A DNA stretch of 64,000 nucleotides. It comes from an uncultured Eubacteriales bacterium. GTDB lineage: Bacteria; Bacillota; Clostridia; Peptostreptococcales; Anaerovoracaceae. Below are positions 45,852 through 55,851 of the stretch, in pieces; positions within the stretch are counted from its first letter, which is position 1, and every line of letters starts with the position of its first letter. Below the pieces are notes generated by a model. It saw only the letters and a list, made by a program, of their open reading frames with translations, had not been told where the DNA came from and made no database searches. The stretch covers positions 33,865-97,864 of the forward strand of contig CADABZ010000013.1 in assembly GCA_902786355.1 (NCBI GenBank), in the 5' to 3' direction. Position numbers and translations under genes: made by a program.

Positions 45852-47513
45852 ATGAAATCTGATCAGATAAAGAAAGGGGTGGACCGCGCGCCTAACAGGA
45901 GTCTCCTGTACGCGCTGGGTCTTACCGAAGAAGAGCAGAGAAGACCGATCATCGGTGTTGTCAGCTCATATAACGAGATCGTTCCGGGTCATATGAACCT
46001 CGACAAGATCGCTGATGCTGTAAAGGCAGGCGTCAGAGCAGCCGGAGGAACACCAATACTCGTTCCGGCCATCGCAGTATGCGACGGTATCGCAATGGGA
46101 CATATCGGAATGAAGTATTCTCTTGTCACACGCGATCTGGTAGCAGACTCTACTGAAGCTCTCGCTATCGCTCATCAGTTTGACGGACTCGTTATGATCC
46201 CGAACTGCGACAAGAATGTGCCGGGCCTTCTGATGGCTGCAGCACGCATCAACGTTCCGACCATATTCTGCTCAGGCGGACCTATGCTGGCAGGAAAACT
46301 TCCGGACGGACGCCGCACATGCCTCTCGCACATGTTTGAGGCTGTAGGAGCATATCACGCAGGAAAGATGGACGAGGACGGAGTGCAGACATATGTAGAG
46401 AAAGCATGCCCGTCATGCGGTTCCTGCTCAGGAATGTATACAGCCAATTCCATGAACTGCCTCACAGAGGCTATCGGAATGGCACTTCCTGGCAACGGCA
46501 CCATCCCGGCACCGTATTCAGCTAGGATACGCTTTGCCAAGGAGACCGGAATGCAGATCATGAAGCTCGTCGAAGCAGATATCAAGCCGAGCGACATCAT
46601 GACAGCCGCTGCTTTTCACAATGCAGAGACAGTAGATATGGCACTCGGATGCTCGACTAATACGATGCTCCATCTGCCTGCTATCGCTCATGAAGCACAT
46701 GTCGATGTCGATTTTGACATGGCTAACGAGATCAGCGCGAAGACTCCTAACCTGTGCCACCTCGCACCTGCAGGCGACACCTTCATGGAAGATCTTGATG
46801 AAGCAGGCGGAGTCTATGCAGTAATGAAAGAGCTCACCAAGGGCGGACTTCTGGATACTTCGGTCATGACATGCACCATGAAGACGATGGGCGAGAATAT
46901 CGAGCATGCTGAGAATCTCAATCCTGAGATCATCAGACCATTCGAGGATCCGTTCATGAAGACAGGCGGCATCGCAGTACTCAAGGGCAACCTCGCACCG
47001 GACGGATGCGTCGTCAAGCAGGCAGCTGTCAAGGAGTCCATGCTTCAGCATGAGGGTCCTGCAAGAGTCTTCGACTCTGAAGAAGATGCCATCAAGGTCA
47101 TCTATGCAGGAGAGATCAAGGCCGGCGATGTAGTTGTCATCAGATACGAAGGACCTAAGGGCGGTCCGGGAATGAGAGAGATGCTCAATCCTACATCCGC
47201 TATCGCAGGCATGGGCCTCGATGAATCAGTCGCGCTCATAACAGACGGAAGATTCTCAGGCGCTACAAGAGGAGCTTCGATCGGACATGTCAGCCCTGAG
47301 GCTGCATCCGGCGGCAACATCGGACTTGTTGAAGAAGGCGACATGATCGCTATAGATATCATCAACAAGACTATCGAACTGAAGGTATCCGACGAAGAAC
47401 TCGAGGCAAGACGTGCAAAATGGGTATGCCCTGAGCCTAAGATCACTACGGGTTACCTTGCACGCTACGCTAAGCTCGTATCCTCCGCGGATAAGGGAGC
47501 TATACTGGAATAA
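45852..47513 (+). CDS. ilvD: Dihydroxy-acid dehydratase
   Basis: 553 residues with the Fe-S cysteines in PNCDKNVPG and [16 protein letters not shown] and the C-terminal [11 protein letters not shown]. It dehydrates dihydroxyisovalerate and dihydroxymethylvalerate. CCGGAGGA precedes ATG. It opens the second branched-chain transcription unit after the palindrome-bearing gap. Confidence 0.96.
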   Translation: MKSDQIKKGVDRAPNRSLLYALGLTEEEQRRPIIGVVSSYNEIVPGHMNLDKIADAVKAGVRAAGGTPILVPAIAVCDGIAMGHIGMKYSLVTRDLVADSTEALAIAHQFDGLVMIPNCDKNVPGLLMAAARINVPTIFCSGGPMLAGKLPDGRRTCLSHMFEAVGAYHAGKMDEDGVQTYVEKACPSCGSCSGMYTANSMNCLTEAIGMALPGNGTIPAPYSARIRFAKETGMQIMKLVEADIKPSDIMTAAAFHNAETVDMALGCSTNTMLHLPAIAHEAHVDVDFDMANEISAKTPNLCHLAPAGDTFMEDLDEAGGVYAVMKELTKGGLLDTSVMTCTMKTMGENIEHAENLNPEIIRPFEDPFMKTGGIAVLKGNLAPDGCVVKQAAVKESMLQHEGPARVFDSEEDAIKVIYAGEIKAGDVVVIRYEGPKGGPGMREMLNPTSAIAGMGLDESVALITDGRFSGATRGASIGHVSPEAASGGNIGLVEEGDMIAIDIINKTIELKVSDEELEARRAKWVCPEPKITTGYLARYAKLVSSADKGAILE

Positions 47514-47594
47514 TTAGGAAAAAGGGTAAGGACTGCGGGATCAAAGTGCACAGCACAGTAAGGTACCGGAGATCATACTACAGGAGATCAGTTT

Positions 47595-49151
47595 ATGGAT
47601 CAGGTAAAAATATTCGATACCACACTCAGAGATGGTGAGCAGTCGCCTGGCTGCAGCATGAACCTTGAAGAGAAGATCGAGGTCGCACACTGTCTGGAAA
47701 AATTAAAAGTAGATATCATCGAAGCTGGATTCGCTATAGTTTCCCCGGGAGATTTTGAGTCTGTAAAGACCATCTCGGAGAACGTTAAGGACTGCACTGT
47801 TGCGAGCCTTGCAAGATGCAATATCAAGGATATAGACGCTGCATGGGAGGCAGTTAAGGGAGCAGTGGATCCGAGGATCCATGTCTTCATCGCTACTTCG
47901 CCTATACACATGCAGTACAAGCTCAAGATGTCCCCGGATGAAGTTCTCGAACAGGCAAGAGCGATGGTCGCCTATACGAGAAAATACTGTTCCAACATCG
48001 AGTTCTCAGCTGAGGATGCAACGAGGAGCGACATTGAATTCCTTAAGAAGATCACTGCTGTAGCCATCGAAAGCGGAGCTACAACGATCAACCTTCCGGA
48101 TACAGTAGGATACACTACACCTGATGAGATGGAGTATCTGATCAGGAACGTGAAGGAGAACGTCCGTGGGGCAGAGAAGGCCATATTCTCAGTACACTGC
48201 CACAATGATCTGGGCATGGCGACAGCCAACTCACTTGCAGGCGTCAGAGGCGGTGCAAGACAGATAGAGTGCACAGTCAACGGACTCGGCGAGAGAGCAG
48301 GAAACACTTCGATGGAAGAAGTTGTAATGGCACTGCGCACACGTCAGGATGAGTATCAGGCAGACACAAGGATCGATGCGACTCAGATCCACCGTGCAAG
48401 TAAGACCGTATACAACATCATCGGACAGACCGCTCCGATCAACAAGCCGATCGTAGGCAAGAACGCTTTTGCCCACGAGGCAGGCATCCATCAGCACGGA
48501 GTTCTCGCCAACAAGAAGACTTACGAGATCATGACTCCGGAGTCGATAGGCCTCAGGATCAACAACATCGTTCTCGGAAAGCATTCCGGACGCCATGCAG
48601 TAGGCAAGAGACTCGAGGAGCTCGGCTACAATCTGACCAAGGAAGAGCTCAACAGCTGCTTTGAGGAGTTCAAGGTGATCTGTGACAAGAAGAAGAACAT
48701 CACAGATGCTGACCTCGAAGCTATCGCGACACATCACACTACAGATATCTACACAGATACAGATGACGGCTACAAGCTCGACTGGTTCCAGGTATCTACA
48801 AGCAACTTCACTACAGCTACCTGCACCGTCAGCCTGATCAAGGATGATGAGAAGAGTCAGGATGTAGCTCTCGGCGACGGACCTATCGACGCAGCATACA
48901 ATGCTATCGATGCGATAATGAAGCCGTCCCCGCATACATTCGACATATTCAATATCCACTCTATATCCGAGGGCAAGGACACTCTTGGTGATGTAACTGT
49001 CAAGGTAAACGCTCACGGCAGGACATTCACAGGCCGCGGACTTTCAACAGATATCATCGAGGCGAGTGTCAATGCTTACCTCAAGGCGCTCAACAAGCTG
49101 GCAGCTTATGACAACAAGGTCGCAGATCAGGCCGGAGCAGCCGAAGCATAG
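47595..49151 (+). CDS. leuA: 2-isopropylmalate synthase
   Basis: 518 residues. The HMGL-like barrel starts FDTTLRDGEQSPG, has the metal motif VHCHNDLGMA and HEAGIHQHGV, and a C-terminal regulatory LeuA domain (~385-510) that mediates leucine feedback. It condenses 2-ketoisovalerate with acetyl-CoA. CAGGAGAT precedes ATG. Confidence 0.95.
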   Translation: MDQVKIFDTTLRDGEQSPGCSMNLEEKIEVAHCLEKLKVDIIEAGFAIVSPGDFESVKTISENVKDCTVASLARCNIKDIDAAWEAVKGAVDPRIHVFIATSPIHMQYKLKMSPDEVLEQARAMVAYTRKYCSNIEFSAEDATRSDIEFLKKITAVAIESGATTINLPDTVGYTTPDEMEYLIRNVKENVRGAEKAIFSVHCHNDLGMATANSLAGVRGGARQIECTVNGLGERAGNTSMEEVVMALRTRQDEYQADTRIDATQIHRASKTVYNIIGQTAPINKPIVGKNAFAHEAGIHQHGVLANKKTYEIMTPESIGLRINNIVLGKHSGRHAVGKRLEELGYNLTKEELNSCFEEFKVICDKKKNITDADLEAIATHHTTDIYTDTDDGYKLDWFQVSTSNFTTATCTVSLIKDDEKSQDVALGDGPIDAAYNAIDAIMKPSPHTFDIFNIHSISEGKDTLGDVTVKVNAHGRTFTGRGLSTDIIEASVNAYLKALNKLAAYDNKVADQAGAAEA

Positions 49152-49175
49152 GCAGAAGGACAGGAGGCAGAAACA

Positions 49176-50432
49176 ATGGGCATGACAATGACACAGAAGA
49201 TCCTGGCCGCGCATGCAGGCCTTCCTGAGGTGCACGCCGGCGATCTGATCGAGGCAAAACTCGACATCGTTCTCGGCAATGACGTCACAACACCGGTAGC
49301 TATCGGTGTATTCGAGAAAGCCGGTTTTACCGAGGTCTTCGACAGAGAGAAGATCGTCATCGCGCTTGACCACTACACACCTTGCAAGGACATCAAGTCA
49401 GCAGAGCTGTGCGTTACTGCGCGTGAATTCGCTAAGAAACACAACATAACACATCTCTACGATGTCGGAACTGTCGGCATAGAGCACGCTCTTCTGCCGG
49501 AGCAGGGGATCGTAGGCCCGGGAGACTGCATCATCGGTGCTGACTCCCACACATGCACATACGGAGCACTCGGTGCTTTTTCCACAGGAGTCGGATCAAC
49601 GGATATGGCAGCCGGAATGGCTTCCGGACTCAACTGGTTCAGAGTTCCGTCCGCGATCAAGGTCGAGCTGAAGGGAAAGCTGCAGCCGTATGTATCAGGT
49701 AAAGACGTCATCCTCCACCTGATCGGAATGATCGGTGTAGACGGAGCGCTTTATCAGTCGCTTGAGTTCACAGGAGAAGGCGTCTCCGAACTCAGCATGG
49801 ACGACAGATTCACTATCTCCAACATGGCGATAGAAGCCGGAGGCAAGAACGGCATATTCCCGGTCGATGAGAAGACCATGGAATACATCAGCGGCAGATT
49901 CGGACGTGAGCCTGCAGTATATGAGGCAGATGAAGACGCTGAGTACGAGAGAGTCGTAACCATCGATCTTTCAGAGCTCAGACCGACAGTATCGCTTCCG
50001 CATCTTCCGTCCAATACAAGGACTGTAGATGAAGCTGCAGGAATGCCGATCCAGCAGGTAGTTATCGGCTCATGCACCAACGGACGTATGTCAGATATGA
50101 GAGTAGCTGCTTCCATCCTCGAAGGCCATAAGGTAGCGGATGGAGTGCGCTGCATCATCATACCGGCGACTCAGCAGATCTACCTCGACTGCCTTAAGGA
50201 AGGACTCCTCGAGACCTTCGTCAAAGCGGGATGTGCTGTATCCGCACCGACATGCGGACCATGTCTCGGAGGACACATGGGGGTCATGGCAGACGGAGAG
50301 AGAGCTGTCGCAACAACTAACAGGAATTTTGTCGGCAGGATGGGACACACAGGCAGTGAGGTCATACTCGCAAGCCCTGCTGTAGCAGCAGCTTCGGCTA
50401 TTGCCGGATGTGTCGCTTCCCCTGAAGCATAG
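49176..50432 (+). CDS. leuC: 3-isopropylmalate dehydratase, large subunit
   Basis: 418 residues of the shorter clostridial/archaeal-type LeuC. Fe-S cysteines are in [11 protein letters not shown] and [12 protein letters not shown]. It isomerises isopropylmalate with LeuD. Separate large and small subunits are encoded 13 bp apart. Homoaconitase has the same fold; the leu context settles the call. Confidence 0.94.
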   Translation: MGMTMTQKILAAHAGLPEVHAGDLIEAKLDIVLGNDVTTPVAIGVFEKAGFTEVFDREKIVIALDHYTPCKDIKSAELCVTAREFAKKHNITHLYDVGTVGIEHALLPEQGIVGPGDCIIGADSHTCTYGALGAFSTGVGSTDMAAGMASGLNWFRVPSAIKVELKGKLQPYVSGKDVILHLIGMIGVDGALYQSLEFTGEGVSELSMDDRFTISNMAIEAGGKNGIFPVDEKTMEYISGRFGREPAVYEADEDAEYERVVTIDLSELRPTVSLPHLPSNTRTVDEAAGMPIQQVVIGSCTNGRMSDMRVAASILEGHKVADGVRCIIIPATQQIYLDCLKEGLLETFVKAGCAVSAPTCGPCLGGHMGVMADGERAVATTNRNFVGRMGHTGSEVILASPAVAAASAIAGCVASPEA

Positions 50433-50445
50433 AGGAGGAGATATC

Positions 50446-50937
50446 ATGAGAGGAAAAGTATGGAAATACGGAGATCACATCGATACAGACGTGATCATCC
50501 CTGCACGTTATCTCAACAATCCTGATCCGGCCGAGCTCGCGAGCCACTGCATGGTCGACATCGATGAGAGTTTTGCCGGCAGTGTGCAGAACGGGGACAT
50601 AATGGTCGGCGGCTGGAATTTTGGCTGCGGATCATCAAGAGAGCATGCTCCTGTAGCGATCCAGGCAAGCGGCATTTCGTGCGTTATCGCAGCAAGCTTC
50701 GCGAGGATCTTCTACAGAAACTCGATCAATATAGGATTCCCTATCCTCGAGTGCCCGGAAGCATCCGAGGCAATCAGGGCAGGAGATATCGTCAGTGTCG
50801 ATACTGCAACAGGAGTGATCACAGATGAGACTACGGGAGAGACCTTCCAGGCAAAACCATTCCCGGCATTCATCGAGCAGATCATCGATTCCGGCGGGCT
50901 GCTTTCGTATCTCAAAAGCAAGCAGGATAAGAAGTAA
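50446..50937 (+). CDS. leuD: 3-isopropylmalate dehydratase, small subunit
   Basis: 163 residues with [17 protein letters not shown] and [10 protein letters not shown], the swivelling-domain motifs. ATG 50446 has GAGGAGGAG upstream; a longer frame from 50401 overlaps leuC and is not used. Confidence 0.95.
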   Translation: MRGKVWKYGDHIDTDVIIPARYLNNPDPAELASHCMVDIDESFAGSVQNGDIMVGGWNFGCGSSREHAPVAIQASGISCVIAASFARIFYRNSINIGFPILECPEASEAIRAGDIVSVDTATGVITDETTGETFQAKPFPAFIEQIIDSGGLLSYLKSKQDKK

Positions 50938-50965
50938 TATTCCCTGTTGACGGAGGATCAATACT

Positions 50966-52039
50966 ATGAAATACAACATCGCGCTTGTCCCTGGAGACGG
51001 GATAGGTCCTGAGATAGTCGGGGCGACAGTAGAAGTGCTCAAAATCACAGCCGGCAAGTTCGGACATGATTTTGCTTTCAATACATATCTTGCCGGAGGT
51101 TCGGCACTCGATGAATTCGGAGTTCCGCTGCCTCAGGAGACTGTAGACGGATGTCTCGCATCTGACAGTGTCCTTCTCGGAGCTGTCGGAGGACCGAAAT
51201 GGGACGCTGTGCCGAATCATATGCGCCCTGAGAAAGCTCTGCTCGGACTGCGCAAGGCTCTTGGACTCTATACCAATCTCAGACCGGCTGCGATCCAGCC
51301 GGCTCTTGCAGAGGCCTGCGTGCTGAGACCGGATATAGCCGCAAAGGGCTTCGATCTTATGATCGTAAGAGAGCTGACCGGCGGCATATACTTCGGAGAC
51401 AGGGGCAGAAACGAAGCCGGAGACGCTGCTTATGATACAGAAGCATACAGCGTCATGGAGATAGAACGCGTTGCAAGGAGAGCTTTTGAGACTGCACGCA
51501 GACGCAAAGGCCATCTTACAAGCGTGGATAAAGCCAATGTTCTGGAGACATCCAGGCTCTGGCGTGAGACAGTCCACAGGCTCGGAGAGACAGAGTATCC
51601 GGATGTCAGGCTGGACGATATGTACGTCGACAATGCAGCGATGCAGATCATCCGCGATCCTTCATTCTTCGATGTATTAGTAACATCGAATATGTTCGGT
51701 GACATCCTCTCTGATGAGGCGTCGCAGGTGACAGGTTCTATCGGCCTTCTCGCTTCGGCTTCTCTCGGAGACAGCTCCCGCGGCATGTATGAGCCTATCC
51801 ACGGATCAGCCCCTGACATCGCAGGAAAAGACCTCGCGAATCCAATCGCGACGGTTCTCTCCGCTGCTATGATGCTCAGATATTCCTTCGACCTCGCAGA
51901 AGAGGCAGACTATATCGAGAAAGCAGTCGCAGATGTACTCAGTGAAGGCTGGAGGACAGCAGATATCAAGGCTCCGGGACAGGAAGACTGGCTCAGGGGA
52001 AGCGAGATGAGGGACAAGATCCTTGAGAAGCTCGTTTAG
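50966..52039 (+). CDS. leuB: 3-isopropylmalate dehydrogenase
   Basis: 357 residues with GAVGGPKWD, RELTGGIYFGDRG and the NAD/metal region NMFGDILSDEASQVTGSIG. It oxidises and decarboxylates isopropylmalate to 2-ketoisocaproate. ACGGAGGA precedes ATG. Confidence 0.96.
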   Translation: MKYNIALVPGDGIGPEIVGATVEVLKITAGKFGHDFAFNTYLAGGSALDEFGVPLPQETVDGCLASDSVLLGAVGGPKWDAVPNHMRPEKALLGLRKALGLYTNLRPAAIQPALAEACVLRPDIAAKGFDLMIVRELTGGIYFGDRGRNEAGDAAYDTEAYSVMEIERVARRAFETARRRKGHLTSVDKANVLETSRLWRETVHRLGETEYPDVRLDDMYVDNAAMQIIRDPSFFDVLVTSNMFGDILSDEASQVTGSIGLLASASLGDSSRGMYEPIHGSAPDIAGKDLANPIATVLSAAMMLRYSFDLAEEADYIEKAVADVLSEGWRTADIKAPGQEDWLRGSEMRDKILEKLV

Positions 52040-52084
52040 CAGAAGCTATATACATTTCAACAGAAAAAAGAGTAAACAGACATA

Positions 52085-53311
52085 ATGTACAGAAACGAAC
52101 CGGAATTCCTCTTCTATGGAATGGAAGATCTAAAAGAAGCAGACGAACGCGCGTTCCTGCGCATGCTCGTCTCTTTTGCAGCAGAATTCGGTCTTGAGGG
52201 CAATATCTGGCAGCACTGGCTGACCTACAGGATCATCACGGCTGAGAATCCTTTCAGCCTCACATGTGAGAGGATGCAGGTCAGGAAGGATGCGACCGTC
52301 CTTAAGCTTGCAGAACCTGACCTTGACAGGATCAGGCTGATGATGGCCGATGAGCCGGTCAGCATCATGAAAGACTACCGTGCGCCATACGCTGACTCAG
52401 AGCCTTCAGCAGCAGGCAGGAGGATAATGGAACTGAGCTTCCGGCTTGCAGAGTGCGATAACACTGGAGATTTCTGCAGGGTAGTGACCGATGAGTATGA
52501 GAGATACGGCTGCGGAATGTTCAGCCTTTTCAGAGCATTCCGTGCAGAGGACAAGCCTGAGTCTGCATACGTTCCGGGAGAACCTCACTTCGTACCGGTG
52601 ACGGAGATGAGCGATGTGACCTTCGATGATCTCATAGGATATGAGAGCCAGAAGGAAACACTCAGGGCGAATACTGAGGCCTTTGTGTGCGGGCAGCACG
52701 CGAACAACGTTCTTCTCTACGGAGACAGCGGTACGGGCAAGTCAACGAGTGTCCACGCCCTGATGCATGATTATTTTGACCGCGGACTGAGGCTGATAGA
52801 GATAAGCAAGGCGCAGAGACATCTGATGCCTCAGATCATGTCCGAGATCAAGAAGAGGAATTACAGATTCATAATCTACCTCGACGATCTGTCGTTTGAG
52901 GAGAACGAGAGCGATTACAAGGAACTCAAGGCTATGCTTGAGGGCGCTCTTGAAAAACGTGAGGACAGGGTCCTCATATACGCGACATCCAACAGGCGTC
53001 ACCTGATCCGTGAGACCTGGGGAGACCGCAGTGACATGGAGTACAACGAAGACATACACAGGTCGGATACCATGGAAGAGAAACTGTCTCTGGCGTCCAG
53101 GTTCGGTGTCGCCATATTCTATCCGAAGCCGGTGCAGAAAGAGTATCTGGATATAGTCAGATCGCTGGCGGAGAGAAAAGGTATAACGCTCGAAGGCGAA
53201 GCACTTTATGATGCGGCACGCAAGTGGGAGCTTCGTCACGGAGGCATGTCCGGAAGGACCGCAAGCCAGTTTATTACATGGCTTGAAGGACTGCAGAGCC
53301 AGACAGAATAA
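52085..53311 (+). CDS. DUF815-family AAA ATPase
   Basis: 408 residues. An uncharacterised N-terminal region (1-~175) precedes an AAA domain with Walker A GDSGTGKST (213-221) and Walker B-like FIIYLDDLSFEE. DUF815 proteins are unassigned ATPases. It lies inside the leu-ilv cluster on the same strand with 45- and 57-bp gaps. No pathway role is known, so it may be a passenger or act on enzyme maturation. An AAAAAAGAG site before ATG is weak. Confidence 0.85.
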   Translation: MYRNEPEFLFYGMEDLKEADERAFLRMLVSFAAEFGLEGNIWQHWLTYRIITAENPFSLTCERMQVRKDATVLKLAEPDLDRIRLMMADEPVSIMKDYRAPYADSEPSAAGRRIMELSFRLAECDNTGDFCRVVTDEYERYGCGMFSLFRAFRAEDKPESAYVPGEPHFVPVTEMSDVTFDDLIGYESQKETLRANTEAFVCGQHANNVLLYGDSGTGKSTSVHALMHDYFDRGLRLIEISKAQRHLMPQIMSEIKKRNYRFIIYLDDLSFEENESDYKELKAMLEGALEKREDRVLIYATSNRRHLIRETWGDRSDMEYNEDIHRSDTMEEKLSLASRFGVAIFYPKPVQKEYLDIVRSLAERKGITLEGEALYDAARKWELRHGGMSGRTASQFITWLEGLQSQTE

Positions 53312-53368
53312 AATCATGCTCTCAGGCAGGAGAGCAGCCACATTGACAAGGAAAGAGGGAATCAGGAA

Positions 53369-54580
53369 ATGGCAACAGGAAACAAGCTGTCACTTGACAG
53401 AGTATATCAGGCATCTTTCGCGCTTAAGGACGTAGCAAGAAAAACAGACCTGATCTATTCACCGCATTTCAGCCACGGAAATGAGGTGTATCTCAAGACC
53501 GAGAATCTTCAGGTAACAGGAAGCTTCAAGCTGAGAGGAGCATACTTCAAGATCAGCAGACTCAGCGATGAGGAAAAGGCCGCAGGCATAGTCGCATGCA
53601 GCGCCGGCAACCATGCTCAGGGCGTTGCTCTTGCATCGACAAGAATGGGCGCCAAGAGCACTATATGCATGCCGGACGGAGCTCCTATCAGCAAGGTCGA
53701 GGCTACCAAAGCTCTCGGTGCTGAAGTATGCCTCGTAAAGGGAACTTATGATGATGCATACACATATGCGTGCAAGCTGCGCGACGAGACAGGAGCGACC
53801 TTCATACATCCTTTTGACGATCCTGATGTCATCGCAGGCCAGGGAACTATAGGCCTTGAGATCCTCGATCAGCTTCCTGAACTGGATGCGATCGTCGTAC
53901 CGATCGGCGGAGGCGGACTCATTTCCGGAGTTGCCTATGCTGTCAAAAAGCTGAAACCGGACGTCAAGATCTACGGCGTACAGGCGAAGGAAGCCGCAAG
54001 CATGGCAGACAGCCTCAAGTATGATGAGCAGGTCACACTGAACACAGTCAGCACTTTTGCAGACGGCATCGCTGTCAAGCACCCGGGAGACCTGACATTC
54101 TCTCTCATCAAGAAGTATGTAGACGAGGTCGTTACAGTTACAGAAGATGAGATAGCGGCGGCAATACTCGCACTTATCGAAAAGCAGAAGCTCATCGCTG
54201 AAGGAGCAGGTGCTGTATCCGTAGCTGCGATGATGTTCGGCAAGATCCCTCTGGAAGGCAAGCGCGTAGTCTGCCTTGTATCAGGCGGAAACATTGACGT
54301 CAACATCCTCTCAAGAGTCATCACCAGAGGTCTGGTGACAAGCGGCCGCAATGCTACACTTCAGATCGCACTTGAGGACAAGCCGGGACAGCTCGTGGAT
54401 GTTGCCACGATCATAGCCGGCTGCGGAGCCAATGTAACGGGCGTGCACTACGGACATTCAGATCCTAACACTGCCGTCACAAGCTGCGTACTTACACTCG
54501 AGATCGAAACAAGAGATTTTGCACAGCTCGAAGAAGTCAGAAAGACCCTGCGTGATCAGGGATTCAATCTCATTATGTAG
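53369..54580 (+). CDS. ilvA: Threonine ammonia-lyase with ACT domain
   Basis: 403 residues. PLP-binding Lys54 in TGSFKLRGAY, phosphate-binding glycine loop PIGGGGLISG and a C-terminal ACT domain (~328-403) beginning LQIALEDKPGQLVDVA. It deaminates threonine to 2-oxobutyrate for isoleucine. The length and single ACT domain resemble the TdcB-like clostridial form, but the context supports a biosynthetic role. Confidence 0.93.
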   Translation: MATGNKLSLDRVYQASFALKDVARKTDLIYSPHFSHGNEVYLKTENLQVTGSFKLRGAYFKISRLSDEEKAAGIVACSAGNHAQGVALASTRMGAKSTICMPDGAPISKVEATKALGAEVCLVKGTYDDAYTYACKLRDETGATFIHPFDDPDVIAGQGTIGLEILDQLPELDAIVVPIGGGGLISGVAYAVKKLKPDVKIYGVQAKEAASMADSLKYDEQVTLNTVSTFADGIAVKHPGDLTFSLIKKYVDEVVTVTEDEIAAAILALIEKQKLIAEGAGAVSVAAMMFGKIPLEGKRVVCLVSGGNIDVNILSRVITRGLVTSGRNATLQIALEDKPGQLVDVATIIAGCGANVTGVHYGHSDPNTAVTSCVLTLEIETRDFAQLEEVRKTLRDQGFNLIM

Positions 54581-54669
54581 AGACTGCTGCTTTATACATA
54601 CAACAATGATTAAAAGTGCTGACGCCGCATGAGGACGGCCGGCACTTCATGATAAGGAGGAATTGATCA

Positions 54670-55749
54670 ATGGCTTATGATTTCAAGGTTACCAGAACAA
54701 CAGCGCCTAAGGAAAAGCCAGACCAGAAAGCGCTGGGTTTTGGAAAGTACTACACAGACCACATGTTCATAATGGAATATGATGAAGGGCAGGGATGGCA
54801 TGACGGACGCATCGTGCCTTACGGACCGCTTCCGATGGACCCTGCAGCATGCACTCTGCACTATGCTCAGATGACTTTCGAGGGCATGAAGGCATACAGA
54901 AATCCTCAGGGAGGGATCAATCTCTTCCGTCCGGACATGAATGCTAAGCGTCTTCAGAACAGTAACGACCGTCTGTGCATTCCGAGGATCGATGTAGATC
55001 TGTATATCGCAGCAGTCAAGGCTATCGTAAGTGAAGACAGAGACTGGGTCCCTTCAGAGCCTGGAACATCTCTCTACATCCGTCCGTTCATCATCTCGCC
55101 GGAACCGAGCATGGCTGTACATCCGGCTTCGAAATACTGGTTCATAATCATTCTCTCGCCTGTCGCTGCTTACTATGAAGGCAATGACAAGGAGCTTCAC
55201 GGAAGCCACATCTGGGTAGAGGAAGAGTTCATCCGCGCAGCAGTCGGCGGCACAGGTTTTGCGAAGTGCGGCGGCAACTATTCATGCGGCATGATCGCTG
55301 CTACAGAGGCCAAGAAGCAGGGATGCGAGGAAGTTCTCTGGCTCGATGCCAAGGAGCACCGCTATGTTGAAGAGGTCGGAACATCCAACGCTTTCTTCAA
55401 GATCGGAGACACTGTATACACATCATCTCTGACAGGCTCTATCCTTCCGGGTGTCACTCGTGACAGCGCTATACAGCTCATGAGAAAATGGGGATGCAAT
55501 GTAGAGGAAAAGAGGCTTGAGATCACAGACGTACTCGCAGCGATCAAAGACGGTTCTCTCACAGAAGCGTGGGCGACCGGAACTGCCTGCGTAGTATCAC
55601 CTATCGGGCTTCTCAGATACAGAGGCGAGGACTATCCTATCAGCGGAGAGAAGGTAGGAGAACTCAGCCAGAAGCTTTATGATACACTTTACGGAATGCA
55701 GACAGGCACAGCTCCTGACGTAATGGGAGACTGGGTCGTAGAGCTTTAA
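54670..55749 (+). CDS. ilvE: Branched-chain amino acid aminotransferase
   Basis: 359 residues of the fold-type IV, longer eukaryote-like BCAT group: LHYAQMTFEGMKAYR, the lysine in GTGFAKCGGNYS, and EEVGTSNAFF. It performs the last step to Val, Leu and Ile. ATAAGGAGG precedes ATG. It ends the branched-chain cluster. An imperfect AAGTGC/GCACTT hairpin lies in the gap before it (~54613-54647). Confidence 0.95.
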   Translation: MAYDFKVTRTTAPKEKPDQKALGFGKYYTDHMFIMEYDEGQGWHDGRIVPYGPLPMDPAACTLHYAQMTFEGMKAYRNPQGGINLFRPDMNAKRLQNSNDRLCIPRIDVDLYIAAVKAIVSEDRDWVPSEPGTSLYIRPFIISPEPSMAVHPASKYWFIIILSPVAAYYEGNDKELHGSHIWVEEEFIRAAVGGTGFAKCGGNYSCGMIAATEAKKQGCEEVLWLDAKEHRYVEEVGTSNAFFKIGDTVYTSSLTGSILPGVTRDSAIQLMRKWGCNVEEKRLEITDVLAAIKDGSLTEAWATGTACVVSPIGLLRYRGEDYPISGEKVGELSQKLYDTLYGMQTGTAPDVMGDWVVEL

Positions 55750-55768
55750 TGTAACTATTTGATATAAG

Positions 55769-55802
55769 ATCCCCTGCCGTCTGATGCGTCAGGGGATTCT
55801 TT
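55769..55802 (+). terminator. Terminator after ilvE
   Basis: An 8-bp stem ATCCCCTG/CAGGGGAT with a 13-nt loop and the weak tail TCTTT. Confidence 0.7.
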
Positions 55803-55851
55803 GACCTCACTCTAAGAGAGTGTTCACGGCCTTAAGCGAAAGGAATCAAAG

